64,000 nt of DNA from positions 434,001-498,000 of the forward strand of contig NZ_JAFLQZ010000003.1 in assembly GCF_017313265.1 (NCBI RefSeq), given 5' to 3'. Source of the DNA: Hymenobacter telluris. GTDB lineage: Bacteria > Bacteroidota > Bacteroidia > Cytophagales > Hymenobacteraceae. The position numbers and the translations under genes are program-made. Position 1 is the stretch's first letter. Each line of letters begins with the position of its first letter. This document shows positions 25,442-34,218 of this stretch, piece by piece. The notes under the pieces were generated by a model, which saw only the letters and a program-made list of their open reading frames with translations, made no database searches and was not told the origin of the DNA.

Positions 25442-27082
25442 TTGTACTCCGTCACTTCCTTTCTCCTCGCAAACACCACCGCTGGCCTGCTGGCCCTGCT
25501 GGGGCTAGCCGTGCCGGTGGCTATTCACCTCTGGAACCGGCGGCCGGGCCAAACGGTGCAGGTGGGCAGCGTGCGGTGGCTGGTGGTGGGGGCCAACCGG
25601 CGGCTGCGCAACCTCCAACTCGAACAGCTTTGGTTGCTGCTGCTGCGCGCCGCCATCGTGGCGTTGCTGGCGTTGGCAGTGGCCGGGCCCCTGTGGCAAC
25701 GCTTCCAAAACAGCCGGGCACCGCGGGGTATAGTACTGCTAGCCCCCGAGGCCCTGCGCCCCGAGGTACTGCCGGCCTTGCGCCCCACCGTAGACTCGTT
25801 GCGCCGGCAGGGCTTTGCGCTCCGGCTGTTTGCGCCGGGGTTTCGGGTGGTATCCGGTCGGGCCTGGGCTAGCCCCGATTCGCTGGCAAAGCTGACAGCT
25901 CCGCCCGTTCCCGCCGCTTCCTCTTCGGTTCCGCCGCCGCCGCCCGACAACTACTGGCACCGCGCCCGGCAAGCCGCCGACTCATTCCCTGATCAGCCCC
26001 TGCGCATTGTGGCGGGCACTGCGTTGCGGCACTTTTCCGGGCCACGGCCGGCGCTGCCGGCGCAACTAAAGTGGCAACCCGTTCCCCTCCCCGATTCAAT
26101 GGTTTGGCTGGCCGGCGCGGCTTTTGCAGGAACCGACACGTTGCGCCTGTTGCTAGGCCGAAGCCGGGAAGAAGCCACCACGTTTCAAACAGTACTACGC
26201 CCGGTGCCTCGGGCGGCTGGTTCGGTGGCCGTGCCGGGCTTACCGGCGCTACCGTACCAACCCGGCACGACCGGCCGGCCGGCCACGCTACGGCAACCAG
26301 GACAACCGGCCGTGGCTGTTCTACCGGGGCCGCTGCGGGTAATGCTCTATACCGATGCGCTCCACGCCGAATCGGGGCGCTACGTGCGGGCGGCCTTACA
26401 AGCGGCTTCTATCGGGCTGATGCAGGGGCTGGAAATCCGCACTGCCTCGGCCGAAACCACCTTCTCTACCAGCCCCCCGCCCGACTGGTTGTTTTGGCTC
26501 AGCGAAAAACCTGCTCCTGCCAGTTGGCAAGCTCAGGTGCCGCGCGGTGCTCAGCTTTGGCAGGAAGCCACGGGCACTGGCGCAGCCGTCCAAACCGAGC
26601 TGGACCTTGCGGGCCTGGCCGTAGCGCCCCCCATTGCCATTACCCGCCTCGATACCACCATCCAACGCAAAACCCGCACCGCGCTGGTGTGGCAGGATGG
26701 CACTGGGCGCCCGGTACTTACGCATCACCCCAACGGCGCGGGCGGCCTCTACCAACTGCAAACCCGGTTGCAACCCGCCTGGAGCGGCCTGCCCGATAGT
26801 CCGGCCCTGCCCGAGTTGCTGTTGCAACTGCTGCGCCCGGTTGCCCCGCCCACCTACGCCACGCACGACGCCCGCCAGCTGGATGCCACCCAGCTTACCA
26901 GCTTCGCGCAGCCCGACACCAGCCGCCGGGCTGCCCCAAGCGCAGCAAGCCGGAAGGCTGGCCCCAAGGTGCAGACTACGGAGTTGCGGGCCTGGGTGGT
27001 GCTAGCGGCGTTGGTGCTGTTTGCGTTGGAGCGGTGGTTGGCTCGCCGGGGCACTCTTACACCTTCTGTTTCTGCGGCATGA
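25442..27082 (+). CDS. BatA-like protein with aerotolerance N-terminal domain
   Basis: Protein of 546 residues with two N-terminal membrane helices around the block VPVAIHLWNRRPGQTVQVGS, the hallmark of the aerotolerance/BatA N-terminal domain, and a C-terminal helix near 510-530. The large periplasmic or cytosolic middle (residues 80-500) is Pro/Ala-rich with no visible MIDAS motif, so it is not a full VWA BatA. The only reasonable start is TTG at 25442, because the N-terminal hydrophobic sequence begins immediately. It overlaps the next gene by four bases (ATGA), indicating translational coupling. Confidence 0.85.
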   Translation: MYSVTSFLLANTTAGLLALLGLAVPVAIHLWNRRPGQTVQVGSVRWLVVGANRRLRNLQLEQLWLLLLRAAIVALLALAVAGPLWQRFQNSRAPRGIVLLAPEALRPEVLPALRPTVDSLRRQGFALRLFAPGFRVVSGRAWASPDSLAKLTAPPVPAASSSVPPPPPDNYWHRARQAADSFPDQPLRIVAGTALRHFSGPRPALPAQLKWQPVPLPDSMVWLAGAAFAGTDTLRLLLGRSREEATTFQTVLRPVPRAAGSVAVPGLPALPYQPGTTGRPATLRQPGQPAVAVLPGPLRVMLYTDALHAESGRYVRAALQAASIGLMQGLEIRTASAETTFSTSPPPDWLFWLSEKPAPASWQAQVPRGAQLWQEATGTGAAVQTELDLAGLAVAPPIAITRLDTTIQRKTRTALVWQDGTGRPVLTHHPNGAGGLYQLQTRLQPAWSGLPDSPALPELLLQLLRPVAPPTYATHDARQLDATQLTSFAQPDTSRRAAPSAASRKAGPKVQTTELRAWVVLAALVLFALERWLARRGTLTPSVSAA

Positions 27083-29322
27083 GTGTTATAGCTACTTCTT
27101 TGATATCCGGCCAGGATTTACTGCGCGACATCAACCGGCGCGAAGTCAACCGGCGCACTACAGCGTTGCTGCTACCATTGGTTGTTGCTGTGCTGGCGCT
27201 GGGTGCTTGGGCGCGGCATTGGTCGGCGGGGCCGCTGGTTTTCGGAGTAGGCGTGGCAGTGCTGGTGCTGGGCGCTGGTCTCTGGCTGTACCACTTGCGG
27301 CAACCCCGGCTAGCGTTGTTAGCCCAGCGCCTCGACCGGTTATACCCAGAGCTGGAAGACAGCACCGGCTTGCTGCTGCATGATGAAAGCCAGCCGCCCC
27401 TGAACCTGTTGGAGCAATTGCAGCAGCAACGCGTGCGGGCTCGCCTCACGTCCCGGCAAGCGGCGCAACCTTACTTGTTGCCATTTTCGTGGAAGCCTGC
27501 CCTACTGACTACTGCGGCGCTGCTGTTGCTGCTGGCCGGGGGCATATGGTGGCAGCAGCCGGCCCGCACTGCCACGGCTTCGGCGGCATTGCCAGTGCGC
27601 TTTCCGGATGCCGAAACCCCGGTAGCACCAGGCCAGCCGGCGCCGGCCAAGCTGCTGAACACGCGCCTGTTGGTGCTGCCGCCAGCGTACACGCGCCAAG
27701 CCAGTTTTGCGCCCACCAGCTTGTCGTTTAGCTGTCCGGCTGGTTCTCGGGTGCGCTGGACGGCTCAGGTGAGCCGGCCAACCCGTAGCGCCCCGGTGCT
27801 GGAAATGGGGGCAAAGCGCATTTTGTTTCGGGCGGTACCGGGCCAGCCGACCCAGTTTGTGGCCGAAGCCACCGTAACGGCCTCCGCGCTGTACCGTTTG
27901 CGTTTCAATGGGCAAGTGTCTGATGATTACGCCCTTGATGTGGTACCCGACCGCGCGCCCACCCTGCAAATTCAAACACCTAAGCCTTATACGCTCATTG
28001 AGTTTGGGGCCAGCTCTACAGTGCCGGTGCGGGTGCTGATGCGCGATGATTACGGCCTGACCGAAGCGCAGCTGGTAGCCACGGTGGCGCAAGGCCAGGG
28101 CGAGGCCGTGAAGTTCAAGGAATTCGTTACCAACCTCAGCGGGCAGCTGCGCGGCCAGCCCCGCCAAGCTACCGTTAGCACCACGCTCCGCCTGCCGGCG
28201 CTGGGCCTCACCTACGGCGACGAAGTGTATTTCTATGTGCGGGCCCGCGACAACGCCCGCCACCTCACCCGCTCCGATACCTATCTGGTGCAGTGGGAAG
28301 ACACCACCGTGCAGGACGGCCTTACGGATATGTCGCTCAGTGTGAATGTGGTGCCGGCGTACTTCCGTAGTCAGCGCCAGATCATCATCGACACCGAAAA
28401 GCTAATGGCCGAACGTGCCAGCCTACCAGCCGCAGCTTTCACCGAGCGCGCCAACAACCTGGGGTTCGACCAAAAAATGCTGCGCCTGCGCTACGGCAAG
28501 TTTCTGGGCGAAGAATCGGAAAACAGCATTGGCTCGGCCCCGCCCCCCGCGGCATCTGATTCCACCAAATTAACTGACGGCCACTCCGCCGACGACGGCC
28601 ACGACCATTCCGCCGCCGCCAGCTCGTCACCCGCCGACCAGGGCGACGCGGCCAGTGCCACCGCCGAGCTGATGGAGCCTTACATGCACCGCCACGACGA
28701 TGCCGAAACGGCCGACTTTCTGGAACCAGCCGTGAAAGCCAAGCTGCGGGGCGTACTCAACCAGATGTGGGAAGCCGAATTGCGCCTGCGCCTCGCCAAA
28801 CCCGCCGAAGCCCGGCCGTTCGAGTACCGTGCGCTCCGCTTGCTCAAACAGGTGCAGCAGCAAACCCGCGCCTACGTCCGCAAATCCGGCTTTGAGGCGC
28901 CCGTGCTGCCCGAAGCCACCGCCCGCCTCTCCGGCGACCTGGCCGGGGCAGCTACGCCTCGGCTTCAGCACCAAGCCCCGCGCCCGGCCACGCAGCCTGA
29001 GCTGCGGGATGCCGTGCGGCTACTGGCGGCCATGCGTACCGGCCAGCCCGCTCGCCCCACTGATGCCGTCACGCTGGAACGCGCCGGCCAGGCCGTGGCC
29101 CAGGCTGCCCTGCAACGCCCCGGTGCCTATCTCGCGGCTGTTCGGGCGTTGCGCCAGCTGGCCGCCGATGCCCGGGTGGGCCGCCAGTTGTGTGCGTCGT
29201 GCTTCGGCCCGGCGGAGGCGGCTCTTACGGCGCTATTGCCGGTACCTCCGGCGGCCCCGGCCCGGCCGGTGCCTGGTGGCCGGCTGAGTCAGCGCTATTT
29301 CCAACGTTTGAACACCCAATAA
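27079..29322 (+). CDS. DUF4175-like large membrane protein
   Basis: Protein of 747 residues. Membrane helices lie at about 28-44, 50-70 and 135-155; then comes an extended region with beta-rich domains (about 200-430) and a helical C-terminal half rich in Ala, Leu and charged residues. A His/Asp-rich low-complexity insert (DGHSADDGHDHSAAASS) sits near residue 510. The arrangement of an N-terminal membrane anchor plus a long body matches DUF4175 proteins found behind BatA/DUF58 genes. The ATG at 27079 overlaps the stop of the upstream gene (ATGA). Function unknown, probably part of the same envelope complex. Confidence 0.78.
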   Translation: MSVIATSLISGQDLLRDINRREVNRRTTALLLPLVVAVLALGAWARHWSAGPLVFGVGVAVLVLGAGLWLYHLRQPRLALLAQRLDRLYPELEDSTGLLLHDESQPPLNLLEQLQQQRVRARLTSRQAAQPYLLPFSWKPALLTTAALLLLLAGGIWWQQPARTATASAALPVRFPDAETPVAPGQPAPAKLLNTRLLVLPPAYTRQASFAPTSLSFSCPAGSRVRWTAQVSRPTRSAPVLEMGAKRILFRAVPGQPTQFVAEATVTASALYRLRFNGQVSDDYALDVVPDRAPTLQIQTPKPYTLIEFGASSTVPVRVLMRDDYGLTEAQLVATVAQGQGEAVKFKEFVTNLSGQLRGQPRQATVSTTLRLPALGLTYGDEVYFYVRARDNARHLTRSDTYLVQWEDTTVQDGLTDMSLSVNVVPAYFRSQRQIIIDTEKLMAERASLPAAAFTERANNLGFDQKMLRLRYGKFLGEESENSIGSAPPPAASDSTKLTDGHSADDGHDHSAAASSSPADQGDAASATAELMEPYMHRHDDAETADFLEPAVKAKLRGVLNQMWEAELRLRLAKPAEARPFEYRALRLLKQVQQQTRAYVRKSGFEAPVLPEATARLSGDLAGAATPRLQHQAPRPATQPELRDAVRLLAAMRTGQPARPTDAVTLERAGQAVAQAALQRPGAYLAAVRALRQLAADARVGRQLCASCFGPAEAALTALLPVPPAAPARPVPGGRLSQRYFQRLNTQ

Positions 29323-29343
29323 GGTCAGCAGTTGCCCGTTGAT

Positions 29344-31143
29344 ATGCCCCAGCCCTCTATTTATTATGTCCTGCTTGCGGGTTGCGCGCTGTTGGCCCTG
29401 GGCTTGATGCTGGCCGTCTGGCGCCGGCCCAACACCCAGCGGCGGGGCTTCCGGACACTGGCCAGCGTGCTGGCGGCAACAGGGTTGTGGCTAACGGCTT
29501 ATCCGCCGGAGCGCGCCGTGTCCATACTCCAGGCCGAAGCTATTCTGCTCACCAGCCACTACCAACCTGATACGCTGCGTGCGTTGCTGGCCCGCTTTGG
29601 TGCACATACCCAAGTATGGCGCTACGCTTTAACTACGGATGCAGAAACGCCCAACGACACGCCCGCCGTAGCCAGCCTAACCACCTTGCGGGAGCAGATG
29701 CCGGCCCTGCGCCGCCTGCACGTGCTGGGCCAGGGAGTACCCGCGGCGGCACTGCCCGCGTTGGATTCGGTGCGGCTGGTGCACCACGCACCGCCACGCT
29801 TTGTAGGGTTTCGGGCGGCGCATTGGAACCGGCAGCTGGAACTGGGCAAGCCGCTGGTTGTGGAAGGGTATTTTGCGGCCAGCGTAACGGGGCCCGTGTG
29901 GGTGCGTTTGCAAGTGGCCGGCGCCCCCCGCGACTCAGTACAGCTACCCAACGGCCAGGGGCGCTTTCAGCTGCGCTACGTGCCCCGCGCCGTTGGCCGG
30001 CTGGTAGCTACGGTTTCAGCCCGGCAGAGTGGTCGGGGGCTGGCTACTGAGCCGGTGCCTACTGAGGTGCTACCAACGCGGCCCTTGCGGGTGTTGCTGT
30101 TGGCTGCCACGCCTTCGTTCGAGCTGAAATTCCTGAAAAACCACCTGGCCGCCCGCCAGCACGCGGTGGCGTGGCGCGTGGGCATCAGCCGCAACCTCAC
30201 CCAAACCGAATTCAGCAACCAATCGGCCACCGACCTAAGCCGCCTCACGCCGGCCTTGCTGGCGCGCTACGACGTACTGATAGCCGAAGCGGGCGTGCTG
30301 GCTGCCTTGCCGAGTGCCGAAGCGCAGGCGCTACGGTTGGCCCAACGTACCGGAAGCCTCGGCCTAGTTGTGTTGGCCGATGTTGCTGGTTTGCCGGCCA
30401 TAGTACCTAACCGAACGAGCTTACGATTGGTGGCGCAGACCGGCGCAGCCGCCACCCGGCCGCAACGCCTGTCCTGGCCCGAAGCCCCGGCAGCTACGGC
30501 TTTGGCACCTACCACGCTGGCATTGCAGCCGGGTACGGCGCGGCCGTTGGTAACGCTGGCGGGCGGCGGCCAGGTGGTAGTGGCCAGCCAACGTAGCGGA
30601 GCCGGCGGCGTGGTGGTTTCCACTTTATTGGAAACCTACCCCTGGCTTCTGCAAAACGCCGCGGCCACCTATGGCAGCTATTGGAGCCACCTCCTGACGG
30701 CCGTAGCGCCGCCTTCTGCCTCTGCGGCCTCGTGGCTGATAACCACGCCCTGGCCCCGCCCGCAACTGCCCGTCATTCTGCGCCGAACAGGCACTTTCCC
30801 GAGTACCCCAGCCGTACTAGCTACTGCCGCTGGCTCAGCTCGGCTACCGTTGCAGCAAGACACTGAACTACCGGAATGGAGCACGGCCACGTATTGGCCT
30901 GGCGCCGCGGGCTGGCAGCAGGTGCAGGTAGCCGGGCAGCCGGCACAGTGGCTTTACGTTTTCGGGGAGCAGGAGTGGCTGGGTCCCGAAACCCAACGCT
31001 GGGAGCAGGCTGCTCAACCTTGGCTGGCAGGCGCTACCCAGCCCCTACCGGCCCTTGCGCGCAAAGAGCCTTGGCCGGCAGCTTGGTTTTTCGCGCTGTT
31101 TGTGCTTGCTGCCGGGTTTCTGTGGCTCGAAGAAAAGCTGTAG
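29344..31143 (+). CDS. Membrane-anchored protein of the MoxR/BatA operon
   Basis: Protein of 599 residues with two N-terminal helices (about 5-25 and 36-50) and a C-terminal helix (about 575-592). Between them lie segments like LRVLLLAATPSFELKFLKNHL and YDVLIAEAGVLAALPS that recall the glutamine-amidotransferase-like or VWA-related fold of BatA-associated proteins, without catalytic residues I can identify. I chose ATG at 29344; TTG four codons earlier is possible. It is the last gene of the five-gene unit starting with moxR and ends with no obvious terminator. Confidence 0.75.
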   Translation: MPQPSIYYVLLAGCALLALGLMLAVWRRPNTQRRGFRTLASVLAATGLWLTAYPPERAVSILQAEAILLTSHYQPDTLRALLARFGAHTQVWRYALTTDAETPNDTPAVASLTTLREQMPALRRLHVLGQGVPAAALPALDSVRLVHHAPPRFVGFRAAHWNRQLELGKPLVVEGYFAASVTGPVWVRLQVAGAPRDSVQLPNGQGRFQLRYVPRAVGRLVATVSARQSGRGLATEPVPTEVLPTRPLRVLLLAATPSFELKFLKNHLAARQHAVAWRVGISRNLTQTEFSNQSATDLSRLTPALLARYDVLIAEAGVLAALPSAEAQALRLAQRTGSLGLVVLADVAGLPAIVPNRTSLRLVAQTGAAATRPQRLSWPEAPAATALAPTTLALQPGTARPLVTLAGGGQVVVASQRSGAGGVVVSTLLETYPWLLQNAAATYGSYWSHLLTAVAPPSASAASWLITTPWPRPQLPVILRRTGTFPSTPAVLATAAGSARLPLQQDTELPEWSTATYWPGAAGWQQVQVAGQPAQWLYVFGEQEWLGPETQRWEQAAQPWLAGATQPLPALARKEPWPAAWFFALFVLAAGFLWLEEKL

Positions 31144-31226
31144 CGTTTCCTGTTGGCGCAGGGTTACGTCCCAACTCTGTTTCTACCGATGCCTTGGTGT
31201 GCGTTATCGGCCGCATGCCTCAACAC

Positions 31227-31484
31227 TCAATAGCGAATATCTGGGTGCCCCCCGAGCTGAATGTCAATATCACCCAGGTTCCCAAGCACATAGCCGTCTA
31301 TCACCACCATAAACGAGAGTACAAAGCTTTGCTCGGTTAACTCACTTGCCAGCACGACCTTGGTGGCCGCTGACAACCATTCGTGCTGCTCCGACAATTC
31401 TGAAAAACCCAGGCTGCGTGTAGTCAAGACGAATAATTGGGGGAAAGACCAGGAATTATTGAACTGCCTAATCAGCAAAGGCAT
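31227..31484 (-). CDS. Possible small hypothetical protein
   Basis: Open frame of 85 residues from an ATG at 31484. The protein reads as a plausible globular chain (ATKVVLASELTEQSFV, then FMVVIDGYVLGNLGDIDIQL) with normal amino-acid balance. It is shorter than a typical domain, has no homologous motif I recognise and no visible ribosome site, so it may be the remnant of a longer gene. The surrounding lower GC supports recent arrival. Treat it as uncertain. Confidence 0.35.
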   Translation of the reverse strand: MPLLIRQFNNSWSFPQLFVLTTRSLGFSELSEQHEWLSAATKVVLASELTEQSFVLSFMVVIDGYVLGNLGDIDIQLGGHPDIRY

Positions 31485-31609
31485 GGCTACAATATTGCAT
31501 TATTAAATTTAAATACTTTGATATTCCTTGATTTCTTTCCTGAACCACGCGGTTCTAACTTTCGTTTTTGCGTGCATCGAGCCAGTGCTTACCGCTTGCA
31601 CTATAAACA

Positions 31610-31642
31610 AAGCCCGGACCTTATCAAATAAGGTCCGGGCTT
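31610..31642. terminator. Intrinsic terminator
   Basis: Perfect 15-bp stem AAGCCCGGACCTTAT with its complement and a three-base loop. On the minus strand it follows the small lipoprotein gene and is trailed by a T-rich sequence. Confidence 0.85.
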
Positions 31643-31680
31643 GCGGGCAATTATATATGGGCCTCTGAAAGGCCGCCTAC

Positions 31681-31911
31681 TTACTTAACCTCGGTGGTAG
31701 CAGGAGCAGCGGTAGCAGCAGCCGTAGTATCAGTGGTAGCAGGAGCCGTAGCCGTCGTGTCCATGGTGGCAGGAGCAGTGGTTTCAGCAGTTGTACCTTC
31801 GGTGGTAGCAGGAGCCTCAGTGGCAGCACCCTCGGTAGTAGCCGGCTTCGATTCGCAAGAGGCCAGAGCTACAGCGAAAAACAGAGCGGATACTTTCAGC
31901 AGGTTGTTCAT
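31681..31911 (-). CDS. Small Ala/Thr/Pro-repeat lipoprotein
   Basis: Lipoprotein of 76 residues; lipobox LASC with the lipidated Cys at 19. After ESKPATTEG the chain is almost only Ala, Thr and Pro with a few acidic residues, in imperfect repeats of the form APATTEG/TTATAPATTD. Such disordered tails act as surface spacers or are glycosylated; no enzyme activity is expected. Repeats of this kind vary in length between strains by slippage. It is monocistronic with a terminator at 31610. Confidence 0.8.
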   Translation of the reverse strand: MNNLLKVSALFFAVALASCESKPATTEGAATEAPATTEGTTAETTAPATMDTTATAPATTDTTAAATAAPATTEVK

Positions 31912-32045
31912 TTGGTCGTAGGTTTGAAAAATTTTGTTTGAAAAACGTCCTTTATACCGGGCTGTTTGAAAAGTAACCCGACAGTAAAAATTTATTTTTC
32001 CGCTGGGTTACCGTGCTTCCTTCATTGTATTAATACCTAAAGTGA

Positions 32046-32630
32046 ATGGCGAAGGCCACTGCTTCTTACACCGACGACGAGTTCGTGGCGGCTATCCGCA
32101 ACGGCGACGACCGGGCTCTGGCGCAACTCTACCGGCTGCACCTCCCCATGATTTCGCACTACGTACTGCAAAACAGCGGTACCGAAGACGAAGCCAAGGA
32201 CGTGTACCAGGAAGGCATCATGGTGTTCTATGAAAAGGTGCGCGACGGTTCTCTGGAGCTGAGCTGCCAGATCAAGACCTACCTGTATGCCGTCTGCCGG
32301 CGGTTGTGGCTGAAGCGGCTCACCGAGAAAACCCGTTTCGGCGGCTCGCTCGATGACCATGAGCCCTACCTGGAAACCGGCGCCGAGGCTGACTTGGTGG
32401 AAGCCGAGGAACGGGACCGGCGCTTTGCCACCATGAGCGAGGCGTTGGATCTAATCGGGGAGCCTTGTCGTTCACTTTTAGAAGGTTTTTACCTGCTCGA
32501 TAAGTCGATGCAGCAACTCACGGCAGACTTCGGCTACACCAACGCCGACAATGCCAAAAACCAGAAATACAAATGCCTGGTGCGGCTGAAGAAGCTCTTT
32601 TTCAGCAACTACCAGGAATCGGAAACCTAA
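32046..32630 (+). CDS. RNA polymerase sigma-70-like factor (ECF-type)
   Basis: Protein of 194 residues. Region 2 is visible as LYRLHLPMISHYVLQNSGTEDEAKDVYQEGIMVFYEKV (given in parts: LYRLHLP, DEAKDVYQEG), and region 4 as the C-terminal helix-turn-helix around LDKSMQQLTADFGYTNADNAKNQ. The spacing between the two regions is typical for sigma-70 family ECF-like factors of Bacteroidota. It directs RNA polymerase to a set of stress or envelope promoters. The next gene encodes a membrane protease with an anti-sigma-like N-terminus, which makes an autoregulated pair likely. A word-array repeat starts at its stop codon. Confidence 0.9.
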   Translation: MAKATASYTDDEFVAAIRNGDDRALAQLYRLHLPMISHYVLQNSGTEDEAKDVYQEGIMVFYEKVRDGSLELSCQIKTYLYAVCRRLWLKRLTEKTRFGGSLDDHEPYLETGAEADLVEAEERDRRFATMSEALDLIGEPCRSLLEGFYLLDKSMQQLTADFGYTNADNAKNQKYKCLVRLKKLFFSNYQESET

Positions 32631-32722
32631 GAAGGTTAGTGCTTAGTGCTTCGTTATTAGTGCTTGGAGTTGAGAGCGGAAAAATAATTCCAAGCACCAA
32701 GCACTAACAACGAAGCACTAAG
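32628..32722. repeat. Word-array inverted repeat (heptamer TTAGTGC) between sigma factor and protease
   Basis: Left arm 32635-32668 and right arm 32689-32722 are inverted copies made of TTAGTGC, TTCGTTA and TTGG words. The left array starts five bases after the TAA stop (32628-32630). The loop is about 20 bases. Confidence 0.9.
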
Positions 32723-32736
32723 CTCTACATAATGCT

Positions 32737-33888
32737 ATGATGACTGAAGCTGATTACTACGCTTTATTTGACGCCTACCGACAAGGCGAGCTGGACACCC
32801 CGGCCCGCCAGAACCTGGAGCGTCGCCTGGCTGCTGACCCGGCCCTGGCGCAGCGCTTCGCCGAGTTTGAGGACGTAAGCAGCACCTTGCGCGGCTATGG
32901 CCAACGCCTGAGCACACGCCGCAAGCTGCGCGCCATTCAGGCCGAAATAGATGCCGAACAGGCCGTGAAGCTGGAAGGTGAAACCCTGCAAACCGGCCAC
33001 CCCACTATGCCCACGGTGCATATTTCGCGTACCGAGCAGAAGCTGCGGGAGTTCTGGCGCGGCCACCGCGCCACCATGATGGTGGCCGCCTCGGTAGCCG
33101 TAATGGCCGTGTTTACCACGCTGCTGGGTATTGAGTGGTGGCGCGCCTCACAGAAGCCTTCCTTGTATGGCTACACCGTGCTGCGCCGCGAGGTGGAGCG
33201 CATCAAGCGCAAGCAGCGGGCCATGACCCTCGCCCTCCAGGGCCAGGAAGAGTTGCCCGTGAAGGATGGCAAGTTCAGCGGCACGGGTTTCGCGCTGACG
33301 GCTGACGGCTACCTGGTGACCAGCTACCACGTTATTCAGGGGGCCGACTCCTTGCTGATTGAGGGCCGCGACAAACAACGGTTCCGCGCTGAGCCGGTAT
33401 TTTCTGATGTAGCCCACGATTTGGCTATCCTGCGCATCAAGGACAAGGATTTCAACGGCTTCGGCCGCTTGCCGTACTCGTTTAAGCGCGGCACCGCCGA
33501 CCTGGGCGAGAAAGTGTACACCATCGGCTACCCCCGCGAAGACCTGGTGTTCAACGACGGTTCGTTGAGTGCCCGCTCGGGTTTCGAGGGCGACTCGGCG
33601 TTCTACCAGATCAGCATTCCGGTGAACCCCGGCAACTCGGGCGGCCCGCTGCTCGACGACCGGGGCAACCTGATTGGCGTTATCAGCGGCCGGCAGATGG
33701 ACGTGCAGAGTGCCGCCTTCGCCACCAAGTCGTCGTACCTGATGCACCTCGTGGATTCGTTGTCGGCGGCGGCGGGCTCGGGGCAGTCGTACTCGATGCC
33801 GCGCGGCAACCAGCTGGCCGGCAACTCCCGCCCTCAGCAAATCCGCAAGCTCCGCGACTATGTGTTTGTAGTGAAAGTGTATGAGTGA
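32737..33888 (+). CDS. Membrane-anchored trypsin-like (S1C/HtrA-like) protease with anti-sigma-like N-terminus
   Basis: Protein of 383 residues. Residues 1-75 are a charged helical segment (LFDAYRQGELDTPARQNLERRL, AADPALAQRFAEF) of the type seen at the N-terminus of anti-sigma factors, though without the Cys/His of a zinc-binding one. One membrane helix lies at about 112-131. The C-terminal domain is trypsin-like with His198 in TSYHVIQ, Asp228 in AHDLAILRI and Ser301 in NPGNSGGPLL. No PDZ domain is present, unlike DegP. The topology puts the sensing part in the cytosol and the protease in the periplasm. It is next to a sigma factor in the same direction. Confidence 0.9.
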   Translation: MMTEADYYALFDAYRQGELDTPARQNLERRLAADPALAQRFAEFEDVSSTLRGYGQRLSTRRKLRAIQAEIDAEQAVKLEGETLQTGHPTMPTVHISRTEQKLREFWRGHRATMMVAASVAVMAVFTTLLGIEWWRASQKPSLYGYTVLRREVERIKRKQRAMTLALQGQEELPVKDGKFSGTGFALTADGYLVTSYHVIQGADSLLIEGRDKQRFRAEPVFSDVAHDLAILRIKDKDFNGFGRLPYSFKRGTADLGEKVYTIGYPREDLVFNDGSLSARSGFEGDSAFYQISIPVNPGNSGGPLLDDRGNLIGVISGRQMDVQSAAFATKSSYLMHLVDSLSAAAGSGQSYSMPRGNQLAGNSRPQQIRKLRDYVFVVKVYE

Positions 33889-34218
33889 AACCCTGTAGCC
33901 GCTAGCGTGCCCCGCCGTCGTTACTGACGAGCTGCCAGCCCTGTTATGCTTACCGAAGCCCCGCCTTTTCAGGTGGGGCTTTTTTCTGTTTCTACAGTTC
34001 AGCTTAACAAAGTGGCTTGGTGTCCGATAGTGGGCGTTTTTAAGGTTGAGCTAGGCAGCAGCGCCGCAGCTTTTCAATACAAATAGACAAGCAATTCATT
34101 AAACTTTCACTATTTAATTAAGTCCTTGGATTACAGCTTGCTATTGAAGCAAGTAATTGATTACTTCCGAATTATTTCGCGCGCTCTTTTCCATCAACCA
34201 CACGTAGCTCACCCGCCT
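33889..34218. other. Intergenic stretch
   Basis: Holds the terminator at 33956-33985, then AT-rich sequence (34080-34120) likely to contain the promoter of the DUF1800 gene. No gene is seen. Confidence 0.5.
33956..33985 (+). terminator. Intrinsic terminator
   Basis: Stem AAGCCCCGCCT with AGGTGGGGCTT (one G-T pair), four-base loop and six Ts, about 70 bases after the protease stop. Confidence 0.85.

Larger units (their letters stand above)
31144..31680. other. Lower-GC intergenic stretch with one possible small gene
   Basis: 537 bases, with AT-rich parts (about 31480-31560) unlike the neighbours. It contains the possible minus-strand gene at 31227-31484 and a terminator at 31610-31642. Nothing else was recognised. 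Confidence 0.5.
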
